Positions 54,144 to 64,000 of a stretch of DNA of 64,000 nucleotides are shown in pieces. The number at the start of each line of letters is the position of its first letter. Within the stretch, counting starts at the first letter, position 1. Origin of the DNA: Brachypterus glaber (taxonomy: Eukaryota; Arthropoda; Insecta; Coleoptera; Kateretidae). The DNA is taken from assembly GCA_958510825.1 (NCBI GenBank), contig OY294045.1, positions 98,268,988 through 98,332,987 of the forward strand, read 5' to 3'. The position numbers were made by a program, and so were the translations under genes. The notes beneath the pieces are model-generated. The model worked only from the letters and a program-made list of their open reading frames with translations. It was not told the DNA's origin and made no database searches.

Positions 54144-54540
54144 CCTAATTAAAACAGAAACAGAGAAAATAAACAAATATATTAATCTGGCGCTTGAATT
54201 ACAGCATATATGGAAAGTTCGGGAAACCACAATAGTACCAGTTATTATATCTGCTATTGGAGTTGTGTCAAAAAATTTAGTTAAACATCTAGGAAAATTG
54301 GATATTGAAGAACATATTGTTTGTAACTTGCAAAGAATAGCAATCTTACAAACATGCCACATTGTTAGAAAGTTCTTAAACAATACAATTAACTAAATAA
54401 ATGGGTGGGATAGGGTGAAATGCCTTCCCACTCCTAATAACCTAATTCCCTTGAGAACTATAAGGAATAGGTGTATTTCAGCTATTAGCTGAGAAGTAAA
54501 ATACTAAATGGAAATAATAATAATATTAATAATAATAATT
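54137..54540 (+). pseudogene. Dong/R4-like LINE 3' end: ORF C-terminus and tail
   Basis: The plus-strand frame to the stop at 54396 encodes about 85 residues: INKYINLALELQHIWKV, TIVPVIISAIGVVSKNL, LQRIAILQTCHIVRKFL. This is the C-terminal pattern found in many non-LTR retrotransposons (Trp, then VPV-x2-GA-x-G, then Leu-rich ATLxTAHIxRK-like). About 110 bases of 3' sequence follow, then an AAT-rich tail (54505-54540). The TAA tract upstream is read in frame as poly-Ile, so the open frame's start is artificial. The element is heavily 5'-truncated. Assignment to the R4/Dong group is inferred from this C-terminus and from the TAA repeats on both sides. Confidence 0.65.
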
Positions 54541-55346
54541 AACATAATTATTAACGTATACTAATGTAGATATCAACATAAAATCTTACTAAAAATATAA
54601 ATAAATACTGTTGCCAACAAAATAATACTTTTCCCTATAGGCCTAGGTTCATTAAAATTAAACCGAAAAAAAAAAATTATATTTTTTTTTGTTTTTCAAA
54701 AAAAGAACGAAACGAAAAATAAATTGAAAAAAAAATGTTTTTGAAAGAAATTGTTTTTACTCCATTTTACCTTACCCCAATCCGATTTTTACCAAAAACA
54801 ACAGCCTAGAACTTTGGTCAATGGTCCAAATTTGAAGTCTCTAGCCCGAAGCGTTCTTGAGTTATCGTGGTCACAAATTTCCCGGACACACAGATCGACA
54901 GACAGATTTTTTTTTGACCGAAATCATAGTTTTTGGATATAAAAAGTACAGAAACTTAAAAAACTTACTAACACAAGAGTTTCCTTGGGAAAAGTAAAAT
55001 TATGGATATTTTATAACCCCATTAAGGTTTAAAGAACTTTCACTTTCGGGTTTAGACCGTGTTAATGGATTAAGGTTGTTTTAAAAACTCAATTATTAAC
55101 TTGTTGTTTTAATATTTCAAATTATCTAGGAATGTATTTTTGTCTGACAAATATTGTCATCTTATTATGATCATATTTCAAGCTTGATTTTTTTCCATTG
55201 TATTTGCGATGTTTTTAACCTGTAAGGCTCTTTGTTTATAAATAAAAGCTATAGACTTTAGTCTTAACACTCCAAAAAAAGACTTCCATTAATTTTTATT
55301 TATGCTTTAAATTCGTGCCTTCATGAATAAATTAATTATAGGTAGG
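54541..55346. other. No gene; Penelope terminal fragment at 55026-55071
   Basis: 54790-54920 has the GAGTTATCGTGGTCAC / CACAGATCGACAGACAG wording of dispersed repeats, also seen at 1-60. 55026-55071 matches the Penelope terminal repeat on the minus strand (AAGAACTTTCACTTTCGG). Confidence 0.5.
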
Positions 55347-57059
55347 TACCCAGCAAACCACCGTACGATAATCGGCATATATAATTATTGGCCCATTGCT
55401 GGCTTGCCGATTATCGGCTAGCCTGTAAAGGACCGATCTGTGGCCGACGATACAACGCCAATTTAAAATATGATCTTGCGTAGAAGGAGAAAAAGTAAAG
55501 ACGCATGCGCAAGTTTTGCGCGGGTTGTGTTCTTAGGACCGTTTGAGTTGAAGCTTGGAGCGCTCGGAGCATAGTTCTATCTCTTTTAAAACAATCAGTT
55601 AGAAAGAGATAGAACTATGCTCCGAGAGCTTCAACTCAAACTGGCCTCTTGTGTTGTGATTTTGCTGCGTCAGTGATAAAGTTCATTAATGAAAATTTTC
55701 TGTGGCATGTGTTTATTTACAATTCTTAATAATGATTTTTGAAGATAAAAAGTAAGTAATTACCGGATATTTACATACAAAATGTAAAATTATGTGATAC
55801 ATACCTTAAAACTAAATAAAATTGTACAAGCTTAGAATAACCCCTAATTGATTTATTTATTATTTTTTGAATTAACAATTATGTGTTAAAAACGATTAAA
55901 ATATATAGTTTACTATCTATATGCTTTTGTTTTATTATAATAAAAATAGTCTCATATGAGTCGACTCATCAAGATAACTAAAAAAGTTGTGTACACATAT
56001 GAATAAGGGTCGGATCGAGGTAGCCATTACCGAGGGCATTCAAAAAATAGAATTTTAAAAAACTCTCTTTTCAAGTAAATATACACTTTAAACTATTGTT
56101 TACCAAGCGGAATGTCATGTCGACGCTGTTAATACACAGTGAGTCACTTGGTCATGGTCCATGACTCATAAAAAATCTTTTTTTATGAGTCATGGACCAT
56201 GACCAAGTGACTCACTGTGTATTAACAGCGTCGACATGACATTCCGCTTGGTGAACAATAGTTTAATGTGTATATTTACTTGAAAAAATATTTTTTTTAA
56301 ATTCTATTTTTCGAATGTCCCCGGTAATGGCTACCACGATCCGACCCTTACATATGAACATTCCTTTGTTCATTTAAATATAATAAGAAATTTGTAGCGT
56401 ACATATTCTAAGATGCAAAAATGAAACAAAAATAATATTAATTTACAACATTTAAATACAATAAACTAACCATATGTATAACTATTTTACATGTATTATT
56501 ATTAATTTATTATATTTAATTTTTGCCTCTTAGAATATGTGCGCTAAAAATTTCTTGTTTTTTTTTTAATTAAAATCTATACCCTGAATTTTAATTTCTG
56601 GTTTATATTAATATAAACCAGAATTTAAAATTCAGGGTATAGAATCAAATAGTGCAATGTCCAGTCATGTAAATTTTACTTCAGAGGCAAAAAAAAAAGA
56701 AATAAAACACTCGGCCGGAAAATTTGTATTGTTTTGTATAATTTGCTATATATCAAATTATACAAAACAATACAAATTTGCCGATCGAGTGTGTTTTAAT
56801 TCGTTTTTTTTTGCTTCTGAAGTAAAATTCACATGAGTGGACATTTGACACTATTTGATTCTATACCCCTCAATTATCGGTAGTCTGCCGGCTAGCCATT
56901 ACCGGCCCGTTATCGGCTTGCCATTACCGGCCAGGTATCGGCTTGTGCGACACTTCCATTACCGAGCCGGTAATGGCATGTCGTCAACGGACCGATGACT
57001 CTTTATCGGCTTACGGCATTGTGCCGTTGCCGGCCCATTGCTGGTGTGTTTGCTGGGTA
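55347..57059. mobile_element. 1.7 kb DNA element, TACCCAGCAAAC ends, stacked palindromes
   Basis: Terminal inverted TACCCAGCAAAC at both ends, with subterminal GC-rich repeats of TTATCGGC, ATTACCGGC and CCCATTGCTGG. Inside are five palindromes: about 55530-55645, 56006-56347 (arms about 165 bp), 56395-56553, 56576-56642 and 56643-56868. No transposase ORF. The superfamily is not determined; dense subterminal repeats are seen in CACTA-like and some other groups. Confidence 0.7.
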
Positions 57060-57568
57060 GTATAATTCCATAAATAAAACATTATTTTAATTAATTTAAT
57101 TCAGGGATTAATAAAACTATCATTGTTACAATTAAAAACATTCATTGGCTAATGTAGATTTTATTGATATTACGTACACTTTTAGTTTAGTGTAATATTA
57201 AGCCATAAATATGCATTTCAAATATTTATGTTACACTGTTAAAAAAAATCTCTATTAAAAAGTCCAATTTACTGTTTTAATTTAAATTCTTAAAGTGCAG
57301 TTAAAATATAATAGGTAGATAAACCTATTAGCTTTTTTATGTTGGTATTTATATGGTTTAAATTTAAATTGATTAATAAAAAAATAGATAAAAAATCCAC
57401 TTTCCTGTCCTAAAAAATACAAAAAGAAAATTCAAAAAGATACAAAAATTAAATTAGGGTCTGCCCCACCGACAACTAAAGGCGATTTTTTTAAATTAAA
57501 ATATCCGTGGTGTAAAACTCATTTTTTTTTCTAATTTTTAAACGATGTGGGGATGACCATAATTTTTG
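57060..57568. other. No gene seen
   Basis: AT-rich unique-looking sequence. Confidence 0.4.
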
Positions 57569-57640
57569 TAAGGGAACGTTCAAGTGTTGCGTAACGCATA
57601 TTGTACCAAAATTCATACACTTCATACCCCGTTCCTCGCA
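57569..57640. mobile_element. Half of a GGGAACGTTC foldback element
   Basis: AAGGGAACGTTCAAGTG through CATACACTTCATACCCCG, stopping at the arm's midpoint. Confidence 0.65.
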
Positions 57641-57889
57641 GATCAACCAAACTAAATCTTAAATTTAAAAAAAATAAAGCACAGCAGGGCGATTTTTGTT
57701 TTTAATTTGACGTTATATGTATTTTAAAAAATTTAAACAAAAATACAAGAATGCTTAAGGGCCGCAGGCAATTTTTTTATATATTTTATGGTCTATTTAA
57801 TTTTAAATCAGTTTAACAATTTAAAAATTCTCAAAAATCAAGAAAGCTTCAGCTTTAAACAGTTTTACAATTAAAATTTCTAGAATAAG

Positions 57890-58135
57890 GAGCTGTCCAT
57901 AAAGTATGTCACGCAAATTGACCAAAATTCATACACTTTATACCCCGTTTCTCGCGTTATTAAAGCCTGTAGGAATTTTATATTTTGGCTACCCCCCTCC
58001 CCTCAAATAGGGGGGTGTTAGGAGGGTAGCCAAAATATGAAATCTCTACCGCCTTTAATAACGCGAGAAACGGGGTATAAAGTGTATGAATTTTGGTTAA
58101 TTTGCGTGACATACTTTATGGACAGCCTCTAATGT
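57890..58135. mobile_element. Foldback MITE, diverged relative of 46705-46932
   Basis: Palindrome of about 245 bp with the same inner arms (CATACACTTTATACCCCG, GGCTACCCCCC) but different outer ends (AGCTGTCCATAAAGTATGTC). The shared inner arms with exchanged ends point to modular evolution. Confidence 0.75.
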
Positions 58136-59139
58136 CAGAAAGTTCTAGCGCCGCAGGCGGAATTATTTAAAAATTGAATGATCTTTTTAATTTTTAAAAC
58201 AGTTTAATCGTCTTTTTTAATTTTAAAATGTAGGTATATTAAAATTTTATAAAACGGTTAGAAAACCAGAGCCAGGCAAAAATAGTTACGAATAGTTTGT
58301 TAAACCACTCAGTGTTTAAAGAAAATTATTCAAAGTTGTGAAGTATTTACTTTAGATTTCAGTTTTTGCAATTTATTTTTCGGTCAAAGAGGGCGGCCCC
58401 CCGGATCCCCCTAAATCTGCCAATGGAGGCATCTATATAATCAAGATTGCCAGATAAATCAGGAAGAAATCTAAAAATGTTTTTTTTTCTTATTTTCACT
58501 TACCTTAAAAAATATTATAATTTTAAATCACTAATTTTCATGTCACTTGCTTAAAATAAAACACTCACGATCCATCAACCATTTTCAAAAAAAAAAAACA
58601 CAATAAATCACTTAATCTGACTTTTTCTTATAAAAATCCTCTATTGTAGCAAAAAATTGAAAACCGTTTTCAATAAATCGTATTCTTTTACTCCCGTTAA
58701 GCTGGTGCAGCCACGATGAAAGATGAGGAAATGATGACCTCTTCTTCGTAGGCTCGGCAAGTGTCAACTAACGTTCACTAATCGAAGAAGGTTTATGTGA
58801 AAGAACTTTTCACCGAGAACGAAATCATGAATGTGTGTACCGCGAGGAGTCAGCGTGGTCTGACTTACCATGTGAAATGGGTGTGAAATGAAAGAAATGG
58901 TCGGATTTACAAATATAAATACACAAGCCTGTTGATTACTAATTATTGGTTATATATTGGTGAGGTTAGATAATACAAATCTGATTAATTTATTTATTTT
59001 CCTCTTATTTTTTCTCGGAAAATGTTAAGTGATTTCTTATTTTGATTGGCAGTGATTCACATTTTATTAAATCTGAGTGTCTAAATCAGGGCCCTAACTA
59101 GGGCCCTACCCCCTGGTATCTTTTAAGTCATCTACCTTT
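58136..59139. other. No gene seen
   Basis: AT-rich, with a GC-richer stretch at 58700-58870 that has no ORF or repeat partner. Confidence 0.4.
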
Positions 59140-59760
59140 GAGCGCCAATTTTTTTGCCAATTTTCTTTTGCAGGGGCGCCAAGTTTGGTAAAAACCGCTA
59201 GGGACAAAGCTTTTTTTCATGAAGGTATTTTTTTTGTTTTTTTTTTGCGCCAATTTTCTTTTTTAGGGGAGCCAAGTTTTGGTTAAACAGGGATAAAGTT
59301 TTTTCTGAAAGGTAATTTTTTTTTGTATGAGCGCCAAGTTTGTTAGGTACCGCCAGGTATAAAGTTTTTTTCATGAAGGTAATTTTTGGGGGTGCCAAGT
59401 TCAGTATAAATCGTCAGGGACAAAGCTTTTTTTCATAAAGGTATTGTTTTTTTTTTTGGTTTTTTTTGGGCGCCAATTTTCTTTTGTAGGGACGCCAAGT
59501 TTTGGTTGAACAGGGACAAAGTTTTTTTCTGGAAGGTAATTTTTGGGTTTTGGGTAGCCAATTTTGTTTGTAGGGGTGCCAAGTTTGGTAGAAACCGCCA
59601 GGGGCAAAGCTTTTTTTGTAGGGGCTCCAAGTTTCGGTTGAACAGGGACAAAGTTTTTTTCTGGAAGGTAATTTTTGTGTTTTGGGGAGCCAATGCTTTT
59701 TTTGTAAGGGCGCCAAGTTTGGTAGAAACCACCAGAGACAAAATATAAGGTCCACCATAA
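59140..59760. repeat. Minisatellite with alternating A/B units, about 75 bp
   Basis: About eight units starting near 59172, 59262, 59326, 59387, 59487, 59571, 59618 and 59705. A-type: GCCAAGTTTGGTAGAAACCG then CAAAGC and TTTTCATGAAGG. B-type: CCAAGTTTTGGTTGAACAGG then TTTTTCTGGAAGG. Multiple overlapping ORFs on both strands are translations of this array. Related to 33415-33655. Confidence 0.8.
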
Positions 59761-60502
59761 TATGACAACCTAATATTTAGTTAAGGTAACAAATATATTA
59801 ACTAAAAAATATGTTGCTGCCATATAATGAATTCTGGTGGGACTAACCAAAAAAATTGTTGTGTTATATTTTTTTTCTAGAGTCAACTAGATTATCCATT
59901 GTAGTATTCTTTAAAAAATACATAAAAAATGTACCTCTTAAAGTTCTAGGGAAATAACGTCTCCTTTCAAACGAAATTGGAATTTATTAACCATTATTTT
60001 AGACACAATTGATTTATCCAAACAGGGAGATGTGACTTAATCCGCTACTGGTATTGCATTTCTTGTAATACTTTTTGCTTCGAAGGAATTTTAGTGACGT
60101 TCCGGTAATGGAAAGAAATTTAAAGAAAGTGGACAGGTTATGTGATGGTTCTTGGTAAAAGACAGTAAACTTCCCCAAGTATTGTATCAATGGTAATCTG
60201 CCGTATAAAGCAAATTTATCGTGCTGGACATTTTTTTAATATGTTCAACAGTCGAAAAATAGTAGCAAAAAGGTTTGGGCAACCTGGTTGCCGCAACCAG
60301 ATTAATGGTTAAATACGGAACAACTAGGGACACTAGATCTAGGAACAACCATTTTGCTGCATGCTCCAACCAAAATTATAATGAAGGCATGTGGTTACCA
60401 AAACAATTTGTCTTGTTGCCCTTACCAGTTTTCTGGTTGCAGCAACCAGAAAATATTTGTTCCATATTAAACTATTGATCTAATTCCAACCAGATCATTT
60501 TT
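59761..60502. other. No gene; GGTTGC/GCAACC-rich patch at 60271-60500
   Basis: Several CTGGTTGC and GCAACCAG motifs in both orientations give weak hairpins. No ORF. Confidence 0.4.
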
Positions 60503-61147
60503 ACATCGGCACTTAGTGCTATCAAGAGTGCCGATGTATAGAAATCTTCGCCGAAAAGTCAAAAATTTTGACCACGTTTTTTTCACATTTCTCGACGTTT
60601 TAGACCATTCTGAGTCGAAATCAGTAAAAAAAAATATGTTTGGGTCCGTCTGTCTGTCTGTCTGTCTGTAAACTCTCTAACTCCATTTCTACATGAGATA
60701 TCGATTTGGGTTTTTTTGCATATTGTTTCTTATCGTATTCCGAAGAGCTGATTAGATTTTGGGGGTAAAAATAGGGTGAAACTCCTATTTTTAGCGTTTT
60801 TTGTTTATAATTAGGGCAATTATTATTGTATTTGGTTAATTTAGCACTTAAACAACGTTTTCCTAAAACGCATTGTTTTCGAAATATTGGCGTTTAAAGC
60901 AGTAAAAGGTTTTTTTAGCATATCTCACATATTTATAACCCGATTTCAAAAAAATATATTTTAAATAAAAGCTCTTTTTAAGCCCTATAAAAAATGTTAT
61001 ATACAGTTTTTTGCTAGAATATAATGTTTTAAAGATACAGAATTTAAAATCAAACAAAACACCTAGTTTAAAATTTGCAAACTAGATGGCTCTAGTGTAC
61101 AATAGTGCCGATGTTTTGACAGGGTGCTTGCAAAGTTTCATCTAGTT
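60503..61147. mobile_element. Dispersed element with short (CTGT)n, copy 2
   Basis: Same orientation as 26715-27515. The body is shortened, and the microsatellite is only about five units (60647-60668). Confidence 0.75.
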
Positions 61148-61574
61148 AAATATTAAATTACAAATTAAGAAACTAATATTTATAGTGCATATACGACAAA
61201 TGTTATACATATGATTCATTTAGCTGTAACTTGTACTGATACAAAGTTATTGTCTTTTTCGTGAAAGTTATGTTTCTTACTTCCCATTGAAAAATTGTAA
61301 ACAGCATGTTTCACTCAACTCGACAACAAAGAAAAACTGTTTTACAAATCCGTACGGTATTTTCTTCTTTTCTTTTATAGTGGTTTTGCAAAACAGTACT
61401 ACTAATCAAAAAGTTTTTAAATACATATAATTTTTTAAGAATTTTAAAAGAAAAAAGAATTTATTAAAGAAAACGGTTTTATATTTTTAATAAAATTCTT
61501 TGCCCAAAAATATTTTATAATTAATTATTTTTCTTGGGAATAGGCAGAATAAAAACTATTTGTATATATTTTTT
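61148..61574. other. No gene seen
   Basis: AT-rich, no ORF or repeat partner recognised. Confidence 0.4.
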
Positions 61575-61633
61575 ATTCTATTTAAAACGTTTCGGCACCT
61601 GGTTTTGGGCCATCATCAGTTAAAAAATAGAAT
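61575..61633 (-). ncRNA. Hammerhead ribozyme motif, isolated
   Basis: Minus strand: outer stem I ATTCTA (61633-61628) with TAGAAT (61580-61575); inner TTTAA (61624-61620) with TTAAA (61585-61581), all perfect; core CTGATGA (61619-61613); an extra T; stem II GGC/GCC extended by CC/GG across a bulge; GAAA (61593-61590); stem III from palindrome ACGT; cleavage position UU, a weaker site than UC. No ORF nearby. Confidence 0.75.
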
Positions 61634-61834
61634 TAAGAAACAAATGGTAATTATGAATTGTATAAATATTAAAACATAGAAATAAAAATTCTTGTAAAAT
61701 TACTGGCACTGACATGTCAGTCAATACATATATCTTTTAATGACTCGTCTGAAACTATCTATTGTTTACTCTAGATCTTAGTACAATACACTGCCCAGTA
61801 AAAGAGCTTTCCCATTTTTCACCTCCGAGCGTAA

Positions 61835-62018
61835 AATGGATTTTTTATTATCAGATTCACTTTTAGCAACCTTAAAAATATACCAATTTTCACGAAAACT
61901 ACCCCCCGCCCCTTACGTGGTGGAGTTTGATTTTTTTTATTATCAGATTCACTTTCAGCAACCTCAAAAACCCCAATATAGCAATTTTCACGAAAACTAA
62001 CCCCCACCCCTTAGGGGG
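61835..62018. repeat. Two-copy tandem repeat, period about 92 bp
   Basis: Both copies carry TTATTATCAGATTCACTTT, CAATTTTCACGAAAACTA and a CCCC-rich end. Confidence 0.75.
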
Positions 62019-62198
62019 CCTGGTAATTCCTAAAAATTTTGTTTTGATTTTGGCTTTTAGATAACTACCAATCTAATTTCGATTCCATACATATTTTTTT
62101 GCAAAAAGTTTTTTTGCTATCACGTCATGACGTGTCAGGATATACTGGGTATTATACAGGGTTTGGACTTTTTCATTTGAAAACGAGAAAGCTATAAT

Positions 62199-62445
62199 GG
62201 GAGATTTATGCAAGCGGGTTAGCGCGTCAACTTGACCGGCTAGGATGAGTTCGATTCTCACTCGCGCCGATTGCCTTTTTCAGTTAATTAATAACTGAAA
62301 TATAGCGAAGGCGACAGGTGACATAGACACTCCCTATAAACTGGTTCGAAAGTTAGTATAAGCCGGTGGTTCGCTCTACTACTAGACCACACAAGTCCTT
62401 GGTTTAGGGGATACTTAATTAAATAGAATAGTACGAGCTTAAACA
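62199..62445 (+). mobile_element. tRNA-derived SINE, copy 3
   Basis: Plus strand. Head GGAGATTTATGCAAGCGGG, B-box GAGTTCGATTC (62247-62257), GCGCCGATTGCC, then the shared body and AT-rich tail. Confidence 0.8.
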
Positions 62446-62630
62446 AACATAAAATATTAGGGTGGACCTTATATTTTTTTATTATCTTATAACTTCCTTT
62501 CACCGATTTCTGGTTTTATTACAAAAACTTACTGTCTTGAATATAATTAGGTGCAGAAAATCCAGTTTTTTTGTTAGAATATATAGCAAAATATTGTTAA
62601 AATACTCACGAATTTCTGTTTGATTTTTTT

Positions 62631-62845
62631 AATGGGGGTGTTGGTTTACGTTAACAATGATTTGGTTTGGTAGTTTTCTGGTTTGGTGTTTTTTTTTAAT
62701 GGGAGGCGTTAGTTTACGTTAATAATGGTTTGGTTTGGTAGTTTGCCGGTTTGGTGTTTTTTTTAATGGGAGGCGTTGTTTACGTTAATAATGGTTTGGT
62801 TTGGTAGTTTGCTGGTTTGGTGTTTTTTTTTAATGGGAGGCATTT
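62631..62845. repeat. Minisatellite, three units of about 66 bp
   Basis: Each unit has TTTACGTTAATAATGGTTTG, GTAGTTTGCCGGTTTGGTG and a T run ending AATGGGAGGCGTT. Confidence 0.85.
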
Positions 62846-63509
62846 TTCAGATACGATATTTCAGAATTTAGAAGGCGATATATTTTAAGAATCAAATGTT
62901 TATTAATGAATATTCCGCAATTTTTTTTACGAAAATACTATTAAAAGCGAGTACTTTTAGCCAATTAAAAAAAAACTGTTAGCTCGCAAAGAAAAAAGTA
63001 GATATTTTTGTAAAATTCTGCAAAAGAATGTTACATAACCTTAAAATAATTTTTGGCATACGTCAAAACTAAATAAGAAAATCAGTGCGCATGCGCTGGA
63101 TTCTTCTCATTACTGCGGTGTGAATCGTTGTCTTTGTAACATAGATTTTTTAGGGGGTAGGTGGAATTGAACTGAATCATCAACATAAACAACGTATCGT
63201 CTTATTCATGACACAATTAGCCCCTTTAATCGAGAACACAACTCCAAATCCTCCGCCCATGCTACGTTATCTACGGTACTTCAACAGTGTCGGACTGGGC
63301 AGCCCAAAGCTAGTGAGATTTCTAACCTGGGGGTCCCCAAGTATTTATTTTTTTCCCACCCGAAAATTTCACGGACCCATAAAATAAAATAGTAGCCTGC
63401 ACTTTTTTCGAAAAAAAGGTCTATTCTTATGTATTTTTCATCGCTGAATCTAAATCCGAAGTCAGATTAAGGGGTTACCCAGTGATTTTTCGAGAAAAAT
63501 GCAGAAAAC
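62846..63509. other. No gene seen
   Basis: AT-rich, then a slightly GC-richer part (63150-63380) with TCGGACTGGGCAGCCC. No ORF. Confidence 0.4.
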
Positions 63510-64000
63510 ATGATTTTTTATGGTTTTTGGGTTTTTTGAAATAAAAAAAAAACGGAAAATGATAAAACTAATCTGACTAACTAATCTGACTTCAAATTTT
63601 AATTCTACGGATCAAAATACATCGAAAACCATATTTAGTTTTTTTTTCACGAAATTTTGACCCTTGCAGGGCTTTGAAAACTGTAGCAGCGCACGGGCAA
63701 TTTTGGCGATTTTGAGGTGTTTTTTTGAGGTTAGGACCAAACCAAGATCCGTTGGGCTAATTCTGGTGGCGGATTCGGATTAAGCTTGTCAAAATACATA
63801 TACCTCTCGTCTCCATATCAAGATACTTTTTTTTGTTCGCCTGTTACGCGCTGTTTGCGATGATACAGTTTTCAAAATTTCGTGAAAAAAAAACTAAATA
63901 TAATTTTCGATGTATTTTGATCCGTAGAATTCAAATTTGAAGTCGGATTAGTTCTAATATTTTCCGTTTTTTTTTTTTTAATTCCAAAAAACTATAAAAA
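63510..64000. mobile_element. Foldback element cut by the window end
   Basis: The left arm (63510-63690) carries ATCTGACTTCAAATTTTAAT and CGGATCAAAATACATCGAAA, inverted in 63855-64000. The arm is incomplete at the window edge. A 13 bp duplication (ACTAATCTGACTA) distinguishes the left arm. Confidence 0.7.

Noticed and set aside
59198..59768. Overlapping Lys/Pro-rich ORFs
   Set aside because: Products of the minisatellite read in several frames on both strands.
62199..62270. Possible tRNA gene
   Set aside because: B-box is good but the acceptor stem and anticodon arm do not form, and the segment continues into a body shared with two other SINE copies.

Overview
The window is a 64 kb piece of a large, AT-rich, repeat-saturated insect genome. 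Penelope-like retroelements with GIY-YIG domains, TA-flanked Tc1/mariner-type miniature elements, a TTAA-flanked piggyBac-type miniature element and insect-style LINE fragments support an arthropod source. A beetle or another large-genome insect is likely, but I cannot name the species. No bacterial features (operons, ribosome binding sites, CRISPR) are present.

Only one host gene is supported: a minus-strand, four-coding-exon gene at 18429-27869. It encodes a predicted secreted, 1364-residue, Thr/Pro-rich mucin-like protein. All exon phases join cleanly (207+1999+185+1704 nt = 1365 codons including the stop). A splice acceptor lies 9 nt upstream of the ATG, so at least one non-coding 5' exon lies further upstream. 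Each of its three coding-region introns carries mobile elements: a ~700 bp dispersed repeat and a large (CTGT)n element in intron 1, an antisense LINE reverse-transcriptase fragment in intron 2, and a foldback element containing a tRNA-derived SINE in intron 3.

Everything else is intergenic mobile DNA. 0-18 kb: nested foldback elements, two truncated Penelope-like elements (8.9-10.1 and 12.5-13.6 kb) and an ORF-less palindrome with two hammerhead ribozymes (1.0-1.5 kb). 28-38 kb: miniature elements, a 5'-truncated RNase H LINE with perfect 13 bp target duplications (32.2-33.1 kb) and a third Penelope-like element arranged as a palindrome (36.2-37.4 kb). 38-50 kb: three copies of a 400 bp double-hairpin element, long palindromes, and nested DNA transposons ending in a piggyBac-type MITE. 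50-64 kb: further foldbacks, a Dong/R4-like LINE tail between TAA repeats, a 1.7 kb palindrome-rich transposon and several minisatellites.

The most striking signal is a set of hammerhead ribozyme motifs at five separate loci, found by matching the CUGANGA and GAAA cores and the flanking stems by eye. Some belong to recognisable Penelope-like elements; others sit in elements with no ORF. One 86 bp Penelope fragment (48727-48812) begins exactly at the nucleotide after the predicted ribozyme cleavage site. The second signal is the number of nested palindromes, which give element boundaries, target duplications and relative insertion order.
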